NCBI RefSeq assembly: GCF_003096715.1
Contig: NZ_QEOL01000009.1
Span: forward strand, 1-64,000
DNA: 64,000 nucleotides
Direction of reading: 5' to 3'
Origin: Paraburkholderia silvatlantica
Lineage (GTDB): Bacteria; Pseudomonadota; Gammaproteobacteria; Burkholderiales; Burkholderiaceae
Within the stretch, counting starts at the first letter, position 1, and each line of letters begins with the position of its first letter. The notes under the pieces are model-generated. The model was not told the origin of the DNA and did no database searches. It saw only the letters and a list, made by a program, of their open reading frames with translations. The translations under genes and the position numbers were made by a program. Below are positions 1-9,747 of this stretch, piece after piece.

Positions 1-95
1 GTGTGAGCGGCTTTCTTTTGCCTACTTTTCTTTGCCGCTGCAAAGAAAAGTAGGTGCCGCCCCGCACAGGGGCAACGCCTGCGTCCCGACGCGAA
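1..95. repeat. right end of a dispersed palindromic element (copy A, truncated by window start)
   Basis: The first 95 bases match the right end of the elements at 20,097-20,361 and 47,836-48,343. They contain the perfect hairpin CCTACTTTTCTTTGC / GCAAAGAAAAGTAGG (21-35 and 40-54, loop CGCT), followed by the shared CCGCCCCGCACAGGGGCAACG stretch and CGTCCCGACGCG. The element stops just short of the stop codon of the minus-strand regulator, so it lies beyond that gene's 3' end and may act as a transcription terminator. The rest of this copy lies outside the window. Confidence 0.8.
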
Positions 96-103
96 AAAAA
101 GTT

Positions 104-1129
104 TCAAACATGAACAGTCGCAGGCGCAAGAACCGCGACAGAAGGCGCATCCAACCCAGAAAGCGGCGCAATCCGCTTCCGCCGTTCCCCAGTCGGCGCA
201 CTCCCAAACGCATCCCGATAGCTCTTGCTAAAGTGACAAGCCGACTGAAACCCGCAAGCCATCGTAATTTGCATAATCGACATATCGGTCTGCAACAGCA
301 ACTCACGCGCGCGCCGCAACCGCAGCGTCAAATAATAATGAGTCGGCGTCATGCCGAGATGCTCATGAAAGAGCCGCTGCAACTGCCGTTGCGACATATT
401 CGCAAGCCGCGCTAACTCCTCACGCGAAAGCGGCTCCTCGATATTGTTCTCCATAAGCGAGATCACTTCGAAAAGCGACTTGTTCGCAGACCCGAGCCGC
501 GCAACAAGCGGCATGCGCTGCTGCGCAGACGTATCGCGCACATGCTCGACCACGAACTGCTCGGCGATCTGCGTCACGCGCGCCGTCCCCACACGCGCCG
601 TGATGAGGTGCAGCATCATGTCGAGCGGCGCGACGCCACCGGTGCAGGTCACGCGGTCGCGGTCAATGACGAAGAGCTCCTTGAGAAAACGCGTGGACGG
701 AAACTCCTCTTTCAGCGCCGACATGTTCTCCCAGTGAATCGCACAAGCATACCCGGCCAGCAGGCCGGACTTCGCAAGCGCATAGGTTCCCGTGCAAAGA
801 CTCCCAAGCGCAACCCCCATGCGCGCGAAGCGGCGCAGCGCAGCGAGATGGGCGGGCGTGGTGGCCCGCTGCACGTCAATGCCGCCGCAGACGAATACGA
901 TATCGGGCTGCCCCACGCATTCGGCCGGGCCGGTGTCGATCGAAAGCCCGTTGCTCGACGCGACCGGGCCGCCCTCCGGGCTGATGATCGACCACCTGTA
1001 AAGCGGCTGCCCGCTCAGGTAGTTAGCCATACGAAGAACTTCGATCGCGTTCGTGAACGCGATCATCGTGAAGTCGGGCAGCGGCATGAAAGCGAAGTGC
1101 GCTAACGACGCTGTGCGATCCGGCAGCAT
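104..1129 (-). CDS. GlxA family AraC-type transcriptional regulator, GbdR-like
   Basis: A 341-residue protein with an N-terminal DJ-1/PfpI (class I glutamine amidotransferase-like) ligand domain and a C-terminal AraC-type pair of helix-turn-helix motifs (around NMSQRQLQRLFHEHLGMTP and ACGFQSACHFSKSYRDAFG). GbdR-type regulators sense glycine betaine or dimethylglycine and activate betaine catabolism genes. The gene is divergent from glyA and closely resembles the second regulator of this cluster at 16,347. I chose the ATG at 1129 because the domain starts right after it (MLPDRTASLAHFAF); the longer frame upstream to 1321 lacks family similarity. Which of the two paralogs is the true GbdR orthologue cannot be settled from the sequence alone. 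Confidence 0.88.
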   Translation of the reverse strand: MLPDRTASLAHFAFMPLPDFTMIAFTNAIEVLRMANYLSGQPLYRWSIISPEGGPVASSNGLSIDTGPAECVGQPDIVFVCGGIDVQRATTPAHLAALRRFARMGVALGSLCTGTYALAKSGLLAGYACAIHWENMSALKEEFPSTRFLKELFVIDRDRVTCTGGVAPLDMMLHLITARVGTARVTQIAEQFVVEHVRDTSAQQRMPLVARLGSANKSLFEVISLMENNIEEPLSREELARLANMSQRQLQRLFHEHLGMTPTHYYLTLRLRRARELLLQTDMSIMQITMACGFQSACHFSKSYRDAFGSAPTGERRKRIAPLSGLDAPSVAVLAPATVHV

Positions 1130-1421
1130 GGGGAACGTTTCCTTGAGATCGGTAGCCTGGCGCCCAGTGCAGGCCCGGTAAGGCCAGAGGCCGGCTACGC
1201 TATCGCAATTTTCGAATTTGGCGGGTCCAGTGTGCCATGCGGCAAAACCCTGAGTCATCTGGACAAAAAAGCCGGACGCAGGAAAAAGGACGAAGGTGCG
1301 GGATTGGTGCGCTGCATGCACGATAAATCATTCGGATTGGAAAACGTGGGGCACGGTGCACCGCCAGCGGGCGCGAGGCGGAGCCACTTGTGAAAAATGG
1401 ACGCCGATGGCGGAAAAGGAA

Positions 1422-1452
1422 AAGAACGCGTCTGAATTTCGACGTTGAGCGC
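1422..1452 (+). promoter_or_regulatory. candidate regulator site upstream of glyA, in a 451-bp divergent intergenic region
   Basis: The gap between the regulator start (1129) and glyA (1581) contains no convincing gene. Within it, AAGAACGCGTC, TTTCGACGTT and AGCG resemble an ordered set of blocks at 13,060-13,091, ahead of the betaine-binding protein gene (AAGAACACGTC, ATCGACGTT, AGCG). The recurrence upstream of two units expected to share GbdR control suggests an activator site. This is inference from two occurrences only. Confidence 0.3.
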
Positions 1453-1580
1453 CAATTCGAACGACAAGAATAGAACCGTCGGTCCCCAGCCGGTCAGCGG
1501 GTTCAAAGCCGCTCTCAAGCCAGTCGCGACGGGGCCTCCAGCATTGCAGGAAGTCCTTCATTCATCGTCACGGAAGCCCT

Positions 1581-2864
1581 ATGTCGAACACCCAACCTTT
1601 CTTTTCGCAAACGCTGGCGCAGCGCGATCCGGCGGTTCGCAGCAGCATCCTGAAAGAACTCGAGCGGCAGCAGTCGCAGGTCGAAATGATCGCGTCGGAA
1701 AACATCGTGTCGCGCGCCGTGCTCGAGGCCCAAGGCTCGGTGCTGACCAACAAGTACGCGGAAGGCTACCCGGGCAAGCGTTATTACGGCGGCTGCGAGT
1801 TCGCCGACGAGGTGGAAGCGCTTGCCATCGGCCGCATCAAGCAACTCTTCAACGCCGGCTTCGCCAATGTGCAGCCGCATTCGGGCGCACAGGCGAACGG
1901 TTCGGTCATGCTCGCGCTCGCCAAACCGGGCGACACGGTGCTCGGCATGTCGCTCGACGCGGGCGGCCACCTCACGCACGGCGCGAAGCCGGCGCTTTCC
2001 GGCAAGTGGTTCAACGCCGTGCAGTACGGCGTGAACCGCGAAACCATGCTGATTGATTACGACCAGGTCGAAGCGCTCGCGCAGCAGCACAAGCCGGGCC
2101 TCATCATCGCGGGCTTTTCCGCGTATCCGCGTGCGCTCGACTTCGCGCGCTTTCGCGCCATCGCCGATTCGGTCGGCGCGAAGCTGATGGTCGATATGGC
2201 GCATATCGCGGGCATCATCGCGGCGGGACGTCATCAGAACCCCGTCGAGCACGCGCACGTCGTCACCTCGACTACCCACAAGACGCTGCGCGGCCCGCGC
2301 GGCGGCTTCGTGCTGACCAACGACGAGGAGATCGCCAAAAAGATCAACTCGGCCGTGTTCCCCGGCCTGCAGGGCGGCCCGCTCATGCACGTGATCGCGG
2401 GCAAGGCGGTGGCGTTCGGCGAAGCGCTCGATCCGGGCTTCAAGACCTATATCGACAGCGTGCTCGCCAATGCGAAGGCGCTGGGAGAGGTGCTGAAGGC
2501 AGGCGGCGTCGACCTCGTGACGGGCGGCACCGACAACCATCTGCTGCTCGTCGATCTGCGGCCCAAGGGGCTCAAGGGCAATCAGGTCGAGCAGGCGCTG
2601 GAACGCGCCGGCATCACCTGCAACAAGAACGGCATTCCGTTCGACGCCGAAAAGCCCACGGTCACCTCGGGCATTCGCCTGGGCACGCCCGCCGGCACGA
2701 CACGCGGCTTCGGCGTGGACGAATTCCGCGAGATCGGCCGCCTGATTCTCGAAGTGTTCGACGCACTGCGCGCACATCCCGAAGGCGACGCCGCCACCGA
2801 GCAGCGCGTGCGCCGCGAGATTTTCGCGCTGTGCGAGCGCTTCCCGATCTATACGCAAGCCTGA
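1581..2864 (+). CDS. glyA: serine hydroxymethyltransferase
   Basis: A 427-residue PLP enzyme interconverting glycine plus 5,10-methylene-THF with serine plus THF in the cytoplasm. The family signature [16 protein letters not shown] is intact, with the PLP lysine at about residue 234, and the early [13 protein letters not shown] and KRYYGGCEF segments are present. The length is normal. GGAAG lies seven bases ahead of the chosen ATG. As the first gene of a betaine-demethylation operon, it is probably the catabolic paralog (glyA1-like) that consumes glycine and methylene-THF released from betaine, rather than the sole biosynthetic copy. Confidence 0.95.
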   Translation: MSNTQPFFSQTLAQRDPAVRSSILKELERQQSQVEMIASENIVSRAVLEAQGSVLTNKYAEGYPGKRYYGGCEFADEVEALAIGRIKQLFNAGFANVQPHSGAQANGSVMLALAKPGDTVLGMSLDAGGHLTHGAKPALSGKWFNAVQYGVNRETMLIDYDQVEALAQQHKPGLIIAGFSAYPRALDFARFRAIADSVGAKLMVDMAHIAGIIAAGRHQNPVEHAHVVTSTTHKTLRGPRGGFVLTNDEEIAKKINSAVFPGLQGGPLMHVIAGKAVAFGEALDPGFKTYIDSVLANAKALGEVLKAGGVDLVTGGTDNHLLLVDLRPKGLKGNQVEQALERAGITCNKNGIPFDAEKPTVTSGIRLGTPAGTTRGFGVDEFREIGRLILEVFDALRAHPEGDAATEQRVRREIFALCERFPIYTQA

Positions 2865-2914
2865 TTCCTCACACTACCGCCTTTCAATTTCATTTGCGAG
2901 TTTCGGAGCGGCTA

Positions 2915-3886
2915 ATGAGCACTCTGCATGACAACAGCATCATCATCGACGGTCTGAACATTTCGAAGTTCGAGCGATCGGTGTTCGAAGACATGCGCAA
3001 GGGCGGCGTCACCGCCGTCAACTGCACGGTTTCTGTGTGGGAGGACTTCCAGAAGACCGTGGACAACATTGCACAGATGAAGCAGCAGATTCGCGAGTAC
3101 AGCGAGATCCTCACGCTCGTGCGCACGACCGACGACATCCTGCGCGCGAAGAAAGAGAACAAGACGGGCATTATCTTCGGCTTCCAGAACTCGTACGCGT
3201 TCGAGGACAACCTCGGCTATATCGAGGTGTTCAAGGAACTCGGCGTGAATGTCGTGCAGCTTTGCTACAACACGCAGAACCTTGTCGGCACGGGCTGCTA
3301 CGAACCGGACGGCGGGCTCTCGGGCTACGGGCGCGAAGTGATCCAGGAGATGAACCGCGTGGGGATCCTCGTCGATCTTTCGCACGTGGGCGGAAAGACT
3401 TCGTCGGACGCGATTGCTTGCTCGAAGAAGCCGGTGACGTATTCGCATTGCTGCCCGTCGGGCCTCAAGGAGCATCCGCGCAACAAGACCGACGAACAGC
3501 TGAAGGAGATTGCCGACGCGAACGGCTTCGTGGGCGTGACGATGTTCGCGCCGTTCCTCAAGAAAGGCCCGGACTCGACCGTCGAAGATTATCTCGAAGC
3601 GATCGAATACGTGGTCGATCTGATCGGCGAGGACCGCGTGGGCATCGGCACGGATTTCACGCAAGGCTACAGCACCGAGTTCTTCGACTGGATCACGCAC
3701 GACAAGGGCCGCTATCGCCGCCTCACGAATTTCGGCAAGGTCGTGAACCCGGAAGGCATCCGCACGATCGGCGAATTTCCGAATCTCACGGCCGCCATGC
3801 AAAAAGCCGGCTGGAGCGAGACGCGCATCAAGAAGGTCATGGGCGAGAACTGGATGCGCGTGTTCGGCGAAGTCTGGGGCGGTTGA
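2915..3886 (+). CDS. membrane dipeptidase family (peptidase M19) protein of the betaine cluster
   Basis: A 323-residue protein of the renal-dipeptidase (M19) amidohydrolase family. It begins MSTLHDNSIIIDGLNI; the ATG at 2915 follows GGAGCGG and the frame upstream overlaps glyA without similarity. Family landmarks include GLNVVQLCYNTQN-like, VDLSHVGGKTS, THSHCCPSG-like (here TYSHCCPSG) and VGIGTDFT. In Pseudomonas the orthologous gene lies in the same order beside dgcA and a DUF5943 gene and is regulated by GbdR, but its substrate in betaine catabolism is not established. The first metal-binding residues of classic dipeptidases (HxD) are replaced by an IDGLN segment, so peptidase activity should not be assumed. 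Confidence 0.85.
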   Translation: MSTLHDNSIIIDGLNISKFERSVFEDMRKGGVTAVNCTVSVWEDFQKTVDNIAQMKQQIREYSEILTLVRTTDDILRAKKENKTGIIFGFQNSYAFEDNLGYIEVFKELGVNVVQLCYNTQNLVGTGCYEPDGGLSGYGREVIQEMNRVGILVDLSHVGGKTSSDAIACSKKPVTYSHCCPSGLKEHPRNKTDEQLKEIADANGFVGVTMFAPFLKKGPDSTVEDYLEAIEYVVDLIGEDRVGIGTDFTQGYSTEFFDWITHDKGRYRRLTNFGKVVNPEGIRTIGEFPNLTAAMQKAGWSETRIKKVMGENWMRVFGEVWGG

Positions 3887-3979
3887 CCGCCGGGCCCGAC
3901 CGTACAACACGGAAAGGCCACCTTGAATACCTGGAAACCCTAACTAAAAACGCTCACCGAATCATTGGAGCCCCACGAA

Positions 3980-4513
3980 ATGCAACCGCAATTGCCGATC
4001 GATGTCGATCCCGCCACCGGCGTCTGGACCACGGACGCGCTGCCGATGCTGTACGTGCCGCGTCACTTCTTCACCAACAATCACACCGCCGTGGAAGAGG
4101 CGCTGGGCCGCGATGCGTACGCCGGGATTCTCTACAAGGCCGGCTACAAGTCGGCGTACCACTGGTGCGCAAAGGAAGCCGAAAAGCACGGCATTGCCGG
4201 CATGGCTGTGTTCGAGCATTACCTGAAGCGTCTTTCGCAGCGCGGCTGGGGCCTCTTCACGATACGCGAGGCCGACCCGGCAAGCGCGCGCGCGACGATC
4301 GAATTGCGTCATTCGTCGTTCGTGCTCGCGCAGCCGGGCAAGGAAGGCAAGCTCTGCTACATGTTCGCGGGCTGGTTCGCGGGGGCGATGGACTGGGTGA
4401 ACGACACCACGGAAGGCGCAAAGCACGCGCCGCGTTCGCAATCGAAAGAAGTGCAGTGTGCCGCCGAAGGCCACGCGCACTGCGTATTCGAAGTCTCGCC
4501 GATCGCCGCCTGA
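3980..4513 (+). CDS. DUF5943 / 4-vinyl-reductase-like (V4R) protein
   Basis: A 177-residue protein of the DUF5943 type, conserved between the dipeptidase and dgcA genes in Pseudomonas and Burkholderia betaine clusters. It carries a C-terminal V4R-like pattern with paired cysteines in EVQCAAEGHAHCVFEV, which could bind a metal or small ligand. No signal peptide or membrane segment is visible, so it is probably cytoplasmic. The ATG at 3980 has GGAG ten bases upstream; a TTG at 3965 is possible but less likely. Function is unknown; context suggests a role with dimethylglycine demethylation. Confidence 0.82.
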   Translation: MQPQLPIDVDPATGVWTTDALPMLYVPRHFFTNNHTAVEEALGRDAYAGILYKAGYKSAYHWCAKEAEKHGIAGMAVFEHYLKRLSQRGWGLFTIREADPASARATIELRHSSFVLAQPGKEGKLCYMFAGWFAGAMDWVNDTTEGAKHAPRSQSKEVQCAAEGHAHCVFEVSPIAA

Positions 4514-4577
4514 ACGACCGCGCGCCTTCCGTAACACAGGACATACCGAAAGACACGAACGCCAGAGGTCGTCTGCG

Positions 4578-6641
4578 ATGCGCTACCCCAATCTGTTCAA
4601 ACCCTTGACGCTCAATCAGCTCACGCTGCGCAACCGCATCGTCAGCACGGCCCACGCCGAGGTCTACGCGGAGCCGGGCGGCTTGCCGGGCGACCGCTAT
4701 ATCCGCTATTACGAAGAAAAGGCCAAGGGCGGCGTGGGCCTCGCCGTATGCGGCGGCTCGAGCCCGGTGTCGATCGACAGCCCGCAGGGCTGGTGGAAGT
4801 CGGTGAATCTTGCCACCGACAAGATCATCGATCCGCTCGCGCGTCTGGCCGAGGCGATGCACCGTCACGGCGCGAAGATCATGATCCAGGCCACGCACAT
4901 GGGCCGCCGCTCCGCCTTTCACGGCGAACACTGGCCGCATTTGATGTCGCCTTCGGGCGTGCGCGAACCCGTGCACCGCGGCAACGCGAAGATCATCGAG
5001 GTGGAGGAAATCCGCCGCATCATCGGCGACTTCGCGGCGGCTGCGAAGCGCGTGAAGGACGCCGGCATGGACGGCATCGAAATCTCCGCCGCGCACCAGC
5101 ATCTGATCGACCAGTTCTGGAGCCCACGCACGAACTTTCGCACCGACGAATGGGGCGGCTCGCTCGAAAATCGTCTGCGCTTCGGCGTGGAAGTGCTCAA
5201 GGCCGTGCGCGAAGCCGTGGGCAAGGACTTTTGCGTCGGCTTGCGCATGTGCGGCGACGAATTTCACGAAGACGGCCTCGATCACGAGCAGCTCAAGGAA
5301 ATCGCGCAGGCGATGTCGGAAACGGGGCTCATCGATTATCTCGGCGTGATCGGCTCCGGCGCGGATACGCACAACACGCTCGCGAACTGCATGCCGCCCA
5401 TGGCGCTGCCGCCGGAGCCGTTCGTGCATCTCGCGGCGGGCATCAAGTCGGTGGTCAAGCTGCCGGTCATGCACGCGCAAAGCATTCGCGACGCGGGCCA
5501 GGCCGAGCGTCTGCTGGCGAGCGGCATGGTCGATCTCGTGGGCATGACGCGCGCGCAGATCGCCGACCCGCACATGGTCATCAAGATTCGCGATGGCCGC
5601 GAGGATGAAATCAAGCAGTGCGTGGGCGCGAACTATTGCATCGACCGCCAGTACAACGGGCTCGACGTGTTGTGCGTGCAGAACGCGGCAACGTCGCGCG
5701 AGGCGACCATGCCGCACGTCATCGAAAAATCGCGCGGGCCGAAGCGCAAGGTCGTGGTGGTCGGCGCGGGCCCGGCGGGCCTGGAGGCCGCACGCGTGGC
5801 GCGGCTGCGCGGCCACGATGTCGTGCTGTTCGAGAAGGGCGACGCCGTGGGCGGCCAGATTCTGCTGGCTGCGAAAGCGCCGCAGCGCGAGCAGATGGCG
5901 GGCATCGTGCGCTGGTTCGACATGGAGACGAAACGCCTGGGCGTGGATCGCCGCCTTGGCGTAATGGCCGACGAGAAAACCATTCTTGCGGAGAAGCCCG
6001 ACATCGTCGTGCTGGCCACGGGCGGGTCGAGCTTCACGCAGCAGGTTCCGGCCTGGGGCGTGGAAGCGGGGCTCGCCGTGAGCGCGTGGGACATCCTGAG
6101 CGGAAAGGTCGAGCCGAAGCAGAACGTGCTCGTCTACGACGGCGTGAGCACGCACGCGGGCGCCGGCGTTGCCGATTTTATTTCGAGCCGTGGCTCGAAG
6201 GTCGAGATCGTGACACCCGACGTGAAGGTCGCCGACGACGTGGGCGGCACCACGTTCCCGATCTTCTATCGCCGGCTCTATGCGCAGGGCGTGATTCATA
6301 CGCCGAATTACTGGCTCGACCGTGTGTATGAAGAAGACGGCAAGAAGATCGCCGTGCTGCGCAACGAGTACACGGAGGAACAGGAAGAGCGCGCCGTCGA
6401 TCAGGTGGTGATCGAAAACGGCAGCACGCCCAACGACGCCTTGTACTGGAAGCTCAAGCCAGAATCGGTCAACCGCGGGCAGGTGGATGTGCACAAGCTC
6501 TTCGCAGCCGAGGCGCAGCCGTGCCTTTCCGAAGAACTCGGCAACGGCCGCTTTCTGCTCTTCCGCGTGGGCGACTGCATCTCCTTGCATAACATCCACG
6601 GCGCGATTTACGACGCGCTGCGGCTCGCCAAGGACTTCTGA
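4578..6641 (+). CDS. dgcA: dimethylglycine demethylase subunit DgcA (NADH:flavin oxidoreductase family)
   Basis: A 687-residue protein of the trimethylamine dehydrogenase/2,4-dienoyl-CoA reductase family. The N-terminal FMN TIM barrel (about 1-370) is followed by a Rossmann domain with VVVGAGPAGLEAARVA near residue 390. It should demethylate dimethylglycine to sarcosine, passing electrons through DgcB and the adjacent ETF pair. The Fe-S loop reads C348-V-G-A-N-Y-C354 with C366 further on, so one of the four cluster cysteines expected from trimethylamine dehydrogenase is an alanine (A351). AGAGG precedes the ATG. The gene is three bases from dgcB, indicating one operon. Confidence 0.92.
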   Translation: MRYPNLFKPLTLNQLTLRNRIVSTAHAEVYAEPGGLPGDRYIRYYEEKAKGGVGLAVCGGSSPVSIDSPQGWWKSVNLATDKIIDPLARLAEAMHRHGAKIMIQATHMGRRSAFHGEHWPHLMSPSGVREPVHRGNAKIIEVEEIRRIIGDFAAAAKRVKDAGMDGIEISAAHQHLIDQFWSPRTNFRTDEWGGSLENRLRFGVEVLKAVREAVGKDFCVGLRMCGDEFHEDGLDHEQLKEIAQAMSETGLIDYLGVIGSGADTHNTLANCMPPMALPPEPFVHLAAGIKSVVKLPVMHAQSIRDAGQAERLLASGMVDLVGMTRAQIADPHMVIKIRDGREDEIKQCVGANYCIDRQYNGLDVLCVQNAATSREATMPHVIEKSRGPKRKVVVVGAGPAGLEAARVARLRGHDVVLFEKGDAVGGQILLAAKAPQREQMAGIVRWFDMETKRLGVDRRLGVMADEKTILAEKPDIVVLATGGSSFTQQVPAWGVEAGLAVSAWDILSGKVEPKQNVLVYDGVSTHAGAGVADFISSRGSKVEIVTPDVKVADDVGGTTFPIFYRRLYAQGVIHTPNYWLDRVYEEDGKKIAVLRNEYTEEQEERAVDQVVIENGSTPNDALYWKLKPESVNRGQVDVHKLFAAEAQPCLSEELGNGRFLLFRVGDCISLHNIHGAIYDALRLAKDF

Positions 6642-6644
6642 ACC

Positions 6645-8573
6645 ATGAATCCGACCTGGCTCATTACCGCGCTGCTGTGGGTGTCGATGGCGGGGCTCGC
6701 GTTCGCGCTCGCGAAGCGCGCCGCTTTCTGGCGGGTGGGGCGCGCGGCTGCGCCCGGCTCCGTCGGCGTCGGCAAGCTGTTCAGTATCCCGAAGCGTTAT
6801 TTCGTCGATCTGCACCACGTGGTGGCGCGCGACCCGTACATCGCGAAGACGCACGTCGCCACCGCGGGCGGCGCCATCGCGGCGCTCGCGCTCGTGTTCA
6901 TCAACTACGGGTTCGCGATCTACTCGCCGTGGCTCGACAAGCTGATCTTTCTCGCGGCGCTCGCCATGCTGACCGGCGTGGTGTTCGTGTGGCGCCGCCG
7001 CCGCGCGAAAGCGGTGCCGGCGCGCCTCTCGCGTGGGCCCTGGAATACGCTGCCCTGGCTGCTCGGTTCGTTCGCGCTGGGCGTGGCGCTCTTCACGGTC
7101 GTGCCGGCGGGCGCCATGTCGGGCGGCTTCGCGGTGCTTTGCGCGGTGCTGATCGCGGTGGGCGCGTTCGCGATGACGTTCGGCGCGGCGCACGGCGGCC
7201 CGATGAAGCATGCCGTGGCGGGCCTGTTGCACCTCGCGTTCCATCCACGCCAGGAGCGCTTTGCGGCCACGCGCGAGAGTTGGACCGGCAACGGCACGGC
7301 TACGCCCCCCACGGCGCTGAAGCTCCCCGACATCGAAGAGAAGCAGGAATACGGCGTGGCGAAACCCGTCGAGTTTCGCTGGAACCAGCTGCTGAGCTTC
7401 GACGCCTGCGTGCAGTGCGGCAAATGCGAGGCCGCTTGCCCCGCCTTCGCCTCGGGCCAGCCGCTCAACCCCAAGAAGCTGATTCAGGATCTCGTGGTCG
7501 GCATGGCGGGCGGCACCGATGCGGCCTATGCGGGCAGCCCCACGCCCGGCATCAAGGTCGGACAGCATGGCGGCGCGCCGCATGGCCCGATCGTTTCGGG
7601 CCTGATCGAAGCGCAAACGCTGTGGTCCTGCACCACCTGCCGCGCCTGCGTTCAAGAGTGCCCGATGCTGATCGAGCACGTGGATGCCATCGTCGACATG
7701 CGCCGCAACCAGACGCTGGTGCACGGCGAAGTGCCGGGCAAAGGCCCCGAGGTGCTTGCCAATCTGCGCGAGACGGGTACGGCGGGCGGCTACGACAAGG
7801 CGGCGCGCTACGACTGGTCGGTCGATCTCAACGCGCCCGTGGCGCAACCGGGCAAGCGCGTGGACATACTCGTGGTGGCGGGCGAGGGCGCGTTCGACAT
7901 GCGCTATCAGCGCACGCTGCGCGCGCTCGTGAAGGTGCTCAACAAGGCGGGCGCGAACTACGCGGTGCTGGGCGCGCGGGAAACCGACACAGGCGACGTG
8001 GCGCGCCGCCTCGGCGACGAAGCCACCTTCCAGCAGATGGCCAGGGAGATGATGGCGACGCTCGCCACGCTGGACTTCGCGCGTATCGTGACCGCCGATC
8101 CGCACGTCATGCACAGCCTGCGCAACGAGTACCGCGCGCTTGGCGGGCGCTACGAAGTGCTGCATCACACGACTTACCTCGCGGAACTCGCCGCGACCGG
8201 GCGCATCGCACCCAAGGCCGTTCAGGCGCTCACGGAAAAGCGCACGACGTATCACGATCCCTGCTACCTGGGCCGCTATAACGGCGAGACCGAAGCGCCG
8301 CGCAAGCTGCTCAGGACCATTGGCATCAAGGTCGTGGAGATGGAGCGCAACGGCATGCGCGCACGCTGCTGCGGCGGTGGCGGCGGTGCGCCGCTCACGG
8401 ATATTCCGGGCAAGCAGCGCATTCCCGACATCCGTATCGCCGACGCGCGCGCGGTCAATGCCGAGGTAGTCGCCGTGGCCTGCCCGCAGTGCACGGCGAT
8501 GCTCGAAGGCGTGGTGGGCCCGCGCCCCGATGTGCTCGACGTGGCCGAACTCGTGGCCGCCTCGCTGGAGTGA
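6645..8573 (+). CDS. dgcB: dimethylglycine catabolism Fe-S membrane oxidoreductase DgcB
   Basis: A 642-residue membrane protein. The N-terminal third has several hydrophobic segments (about residues 3-22, 78-112, 140-180). It is followed by two 4Fe-4S ferredoxin motifs, CVQCGKCEAACP and CTTCRACVQECP, and two cysteine-rich CCG-type domains (HDPCYLGRYNGE and RCCGGGGGAP; ACPQCTAML) as in heterodisulfide reductase-like subunits. It presumably links dimethylglycine oxidation and the ETF to the quinone pool at the inner membrane. It starts three bases after dgcA and ends four bases before etfA. Confidence 0.92.
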   Translation: MNPTWLITALLWVSMAGLAFALAKRAAFWRVGRAAAPGSVGVGKLFSIPKRYFVDLHHVVARDPYIAKTHVATAGGAIAALALVFINYGFAIYSPWLDKLIFLAALAMLTGVVFVWRRRRAKAVPARLSRGPWNTLPWLLGSFALGVALFTVVPAGAMSGGFAVLCAVLIAVGAFAMTFGAAHGGPMKHAVAGLLHLAFHPRQERFAATRESWTGNGTATPPTALKLPDIEEKQEYGVAKPVEFRWNQLLSFDACVQCGKCEAACPAFASGQPLNPKKLIQDLVVGMAGGTDAAYAGSPTPGIKVGQHGGAPHGPIVSGLIEAQTLWSCTTCRACVQECPMLIEHVDAIVDMRRNQTLVHGEVPGKGPEVLANLRETGTAGGYDKAARYDWSVDLNAPVAQPGKRVDILVVAGEGAFDMRYQRTLRALVKVLNKAGANYAVLGARETDTGDVARRLGDEATFQQMAREMMATLATLDFARIVTADPHVMHSLRNEYRALGGRYEVLHHTTYLAELAATGRIAPKAVQALTEKRTTYHDPCYLGRYNGETEAPRKLLRTIGIKVVEMERNGMRARCCGGGGGAPLTDIPGKQRIPDIRIADARAVNAEVVAVACPQCTAMLEGVVGPRPDVLDVAELVAASLE

Positions 8574-8577
8574 ATCG

Positions 8578-9747
8578 ATGAATACCCTTAAACGAATCGA
8601 TCCGCGCCGCCCCTTCGTCGTCACGGCGGCGGGCCTCAAGCGCATCACGCTGGGCGCGGCAGGCAGCGCGGACGCGAGCGCCGCGCAATGGCTCGCGCAG
8701 CACGCGCATGCAAGCGCGGCGAAGCCACGCCGCGTGATTAGTCATCCCGATCATGTCCTGCTCGTAGTCGCACACGCCGAACGCGGCGCGCTCGACGATC
8801 ACGCGTGCCAGGCCGTTGCCGCCGCCGCGTTGCTCGCCGATGCGCAAACCAAAGTGGCATTGCTCGTGTTCGGTGAGCTGAAGGACGATGCCGGCGCGCT
8901 CGGCGTGGACAAGCTGATCGAGCTGCCTGATTTCGAGCGCCGCACGTTCGCGCCGGAAAGCGCGTTGCGCGCACTGCAGGCCTGCGCGGCGGCGCTCGCG
9001 CCGAAGCACATATTCCTGCCCGACAACGCGAGCGGCGACGGCGACCTCGGACGCCGCTATGCGGCCGCCGCCGGTGCGAGCGTGGCGACCCACGTGGTCG
9101 AGATCGACCCGAAGCATGTGGGCGTATATGAGCAGGCGAAGCGCGCGTGGGCCGTGCGCTCGCTGCCCGACGTGATCCTTCTTGCGCCGAACGCTGTCGA
9201 GGCGAAGCTGCCCTTCGTCGGCGCGGGCGAACGCCTCGCGGGCGATTTCATCCGGCCGGCTGCTGACTTCGCATCGCCATACCAGGACCTGGGCCTCGAA
9301 GCCATCGATGCTGCCCAGGTTGCGCTCGAAGAAGCCGATTTCATCGTTTCGGCGGGCAACGGCGTAACCGACATCGCCGCGTTCGGGCGGCTCGCGGGCG
9401 CATTCGGCGCGGCAGTCGGCGCGAGCCGCGTGGCGGTGGACAACGGGCACTTCACGCGCGACAAGCAGGTGGGCGCGACGGGCAAGACGGTCGAGGCGAG
9501 CGTGTATATCGCGTTCGGCATTTCGGGCGCCGTGCAGCACTTGCAGGGCATCAAGGACTGCCGCCATGTGATCGCCGTGAATCTCGACGGCAGCGCGCCG
9601 ATTGCGAAGCGCGCGAACCTGACCGTGGTCGGCGACGCGCAAGGCACGATCGCCGCGCTGATCGAGCAGGTGCAAGCCGCACGCGCCAAGCCTGGCGGGG
9701 CGAGCGCCGTACGTGACGAAACGCATTCCGCAGGAGTCGCCGCATGA
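8578..9747 (+). CDS. etfA: electron transfer flavoprotein alpha subunit of the betaine cluster
   Basis: A 389-residue EtfA-type protein. The C-terminal FAD-binding domain carries the hallmark GATGKTVEASVYIAFGISG and CRHVIAVNLDGSAPI segments. The N-terminal domain has a longer than usual head (about 60 residues, alanine-rich), typical of the dedicated copies in dimethylglycine operons. It would carry electrons from DgcA/DgcB-type oxidation as the partner of the next gene. It begins four bases after dgcB, and its TGA overlaps the start of etfB by ATGA, indicating translational coupling. Confidence 0.9.
   Translation: MNTLKRIDPRRPFVVTAAGLKRITLGAAGSADASAAQWLAQHAHASAAKPRRVISHPDHVLLVVAHAERGALDDHACQAVAAAALLADAQTKVALLVFGELKDDAGALGVDKLIELPDFERRTFAPESALRALQACAAALAPKHIFLPDNASGDGDLGRRYAAAAGASVATHVVEIDPKHVGVYEQAKRAWAVRSLPDVILLAPNAVEAKLPFVGAGERLAGDFIRPAADFASPYQDLGLEAIDAAQVALEEADFIVSAGNGVTDIAAFGRLAGAFGAAVGASRVAVDNGHFTRDKQVGATGKTVEASVYIAFGISGAVQHLQGIKDCRHVIAVNLDGSAPIAKRANLTVVGDAQGTIAALIEQVQAARAKPGGASAVRDETHSAGVAA

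Noticed and set aside
4257..8648. A 1,463-codon open frame on the minus strand across dgcA-dgcB
   Set aside because: It is the antisense shadow of high-GC coding sequence; the plus-strand genes have clear family motifs and this frame has none.
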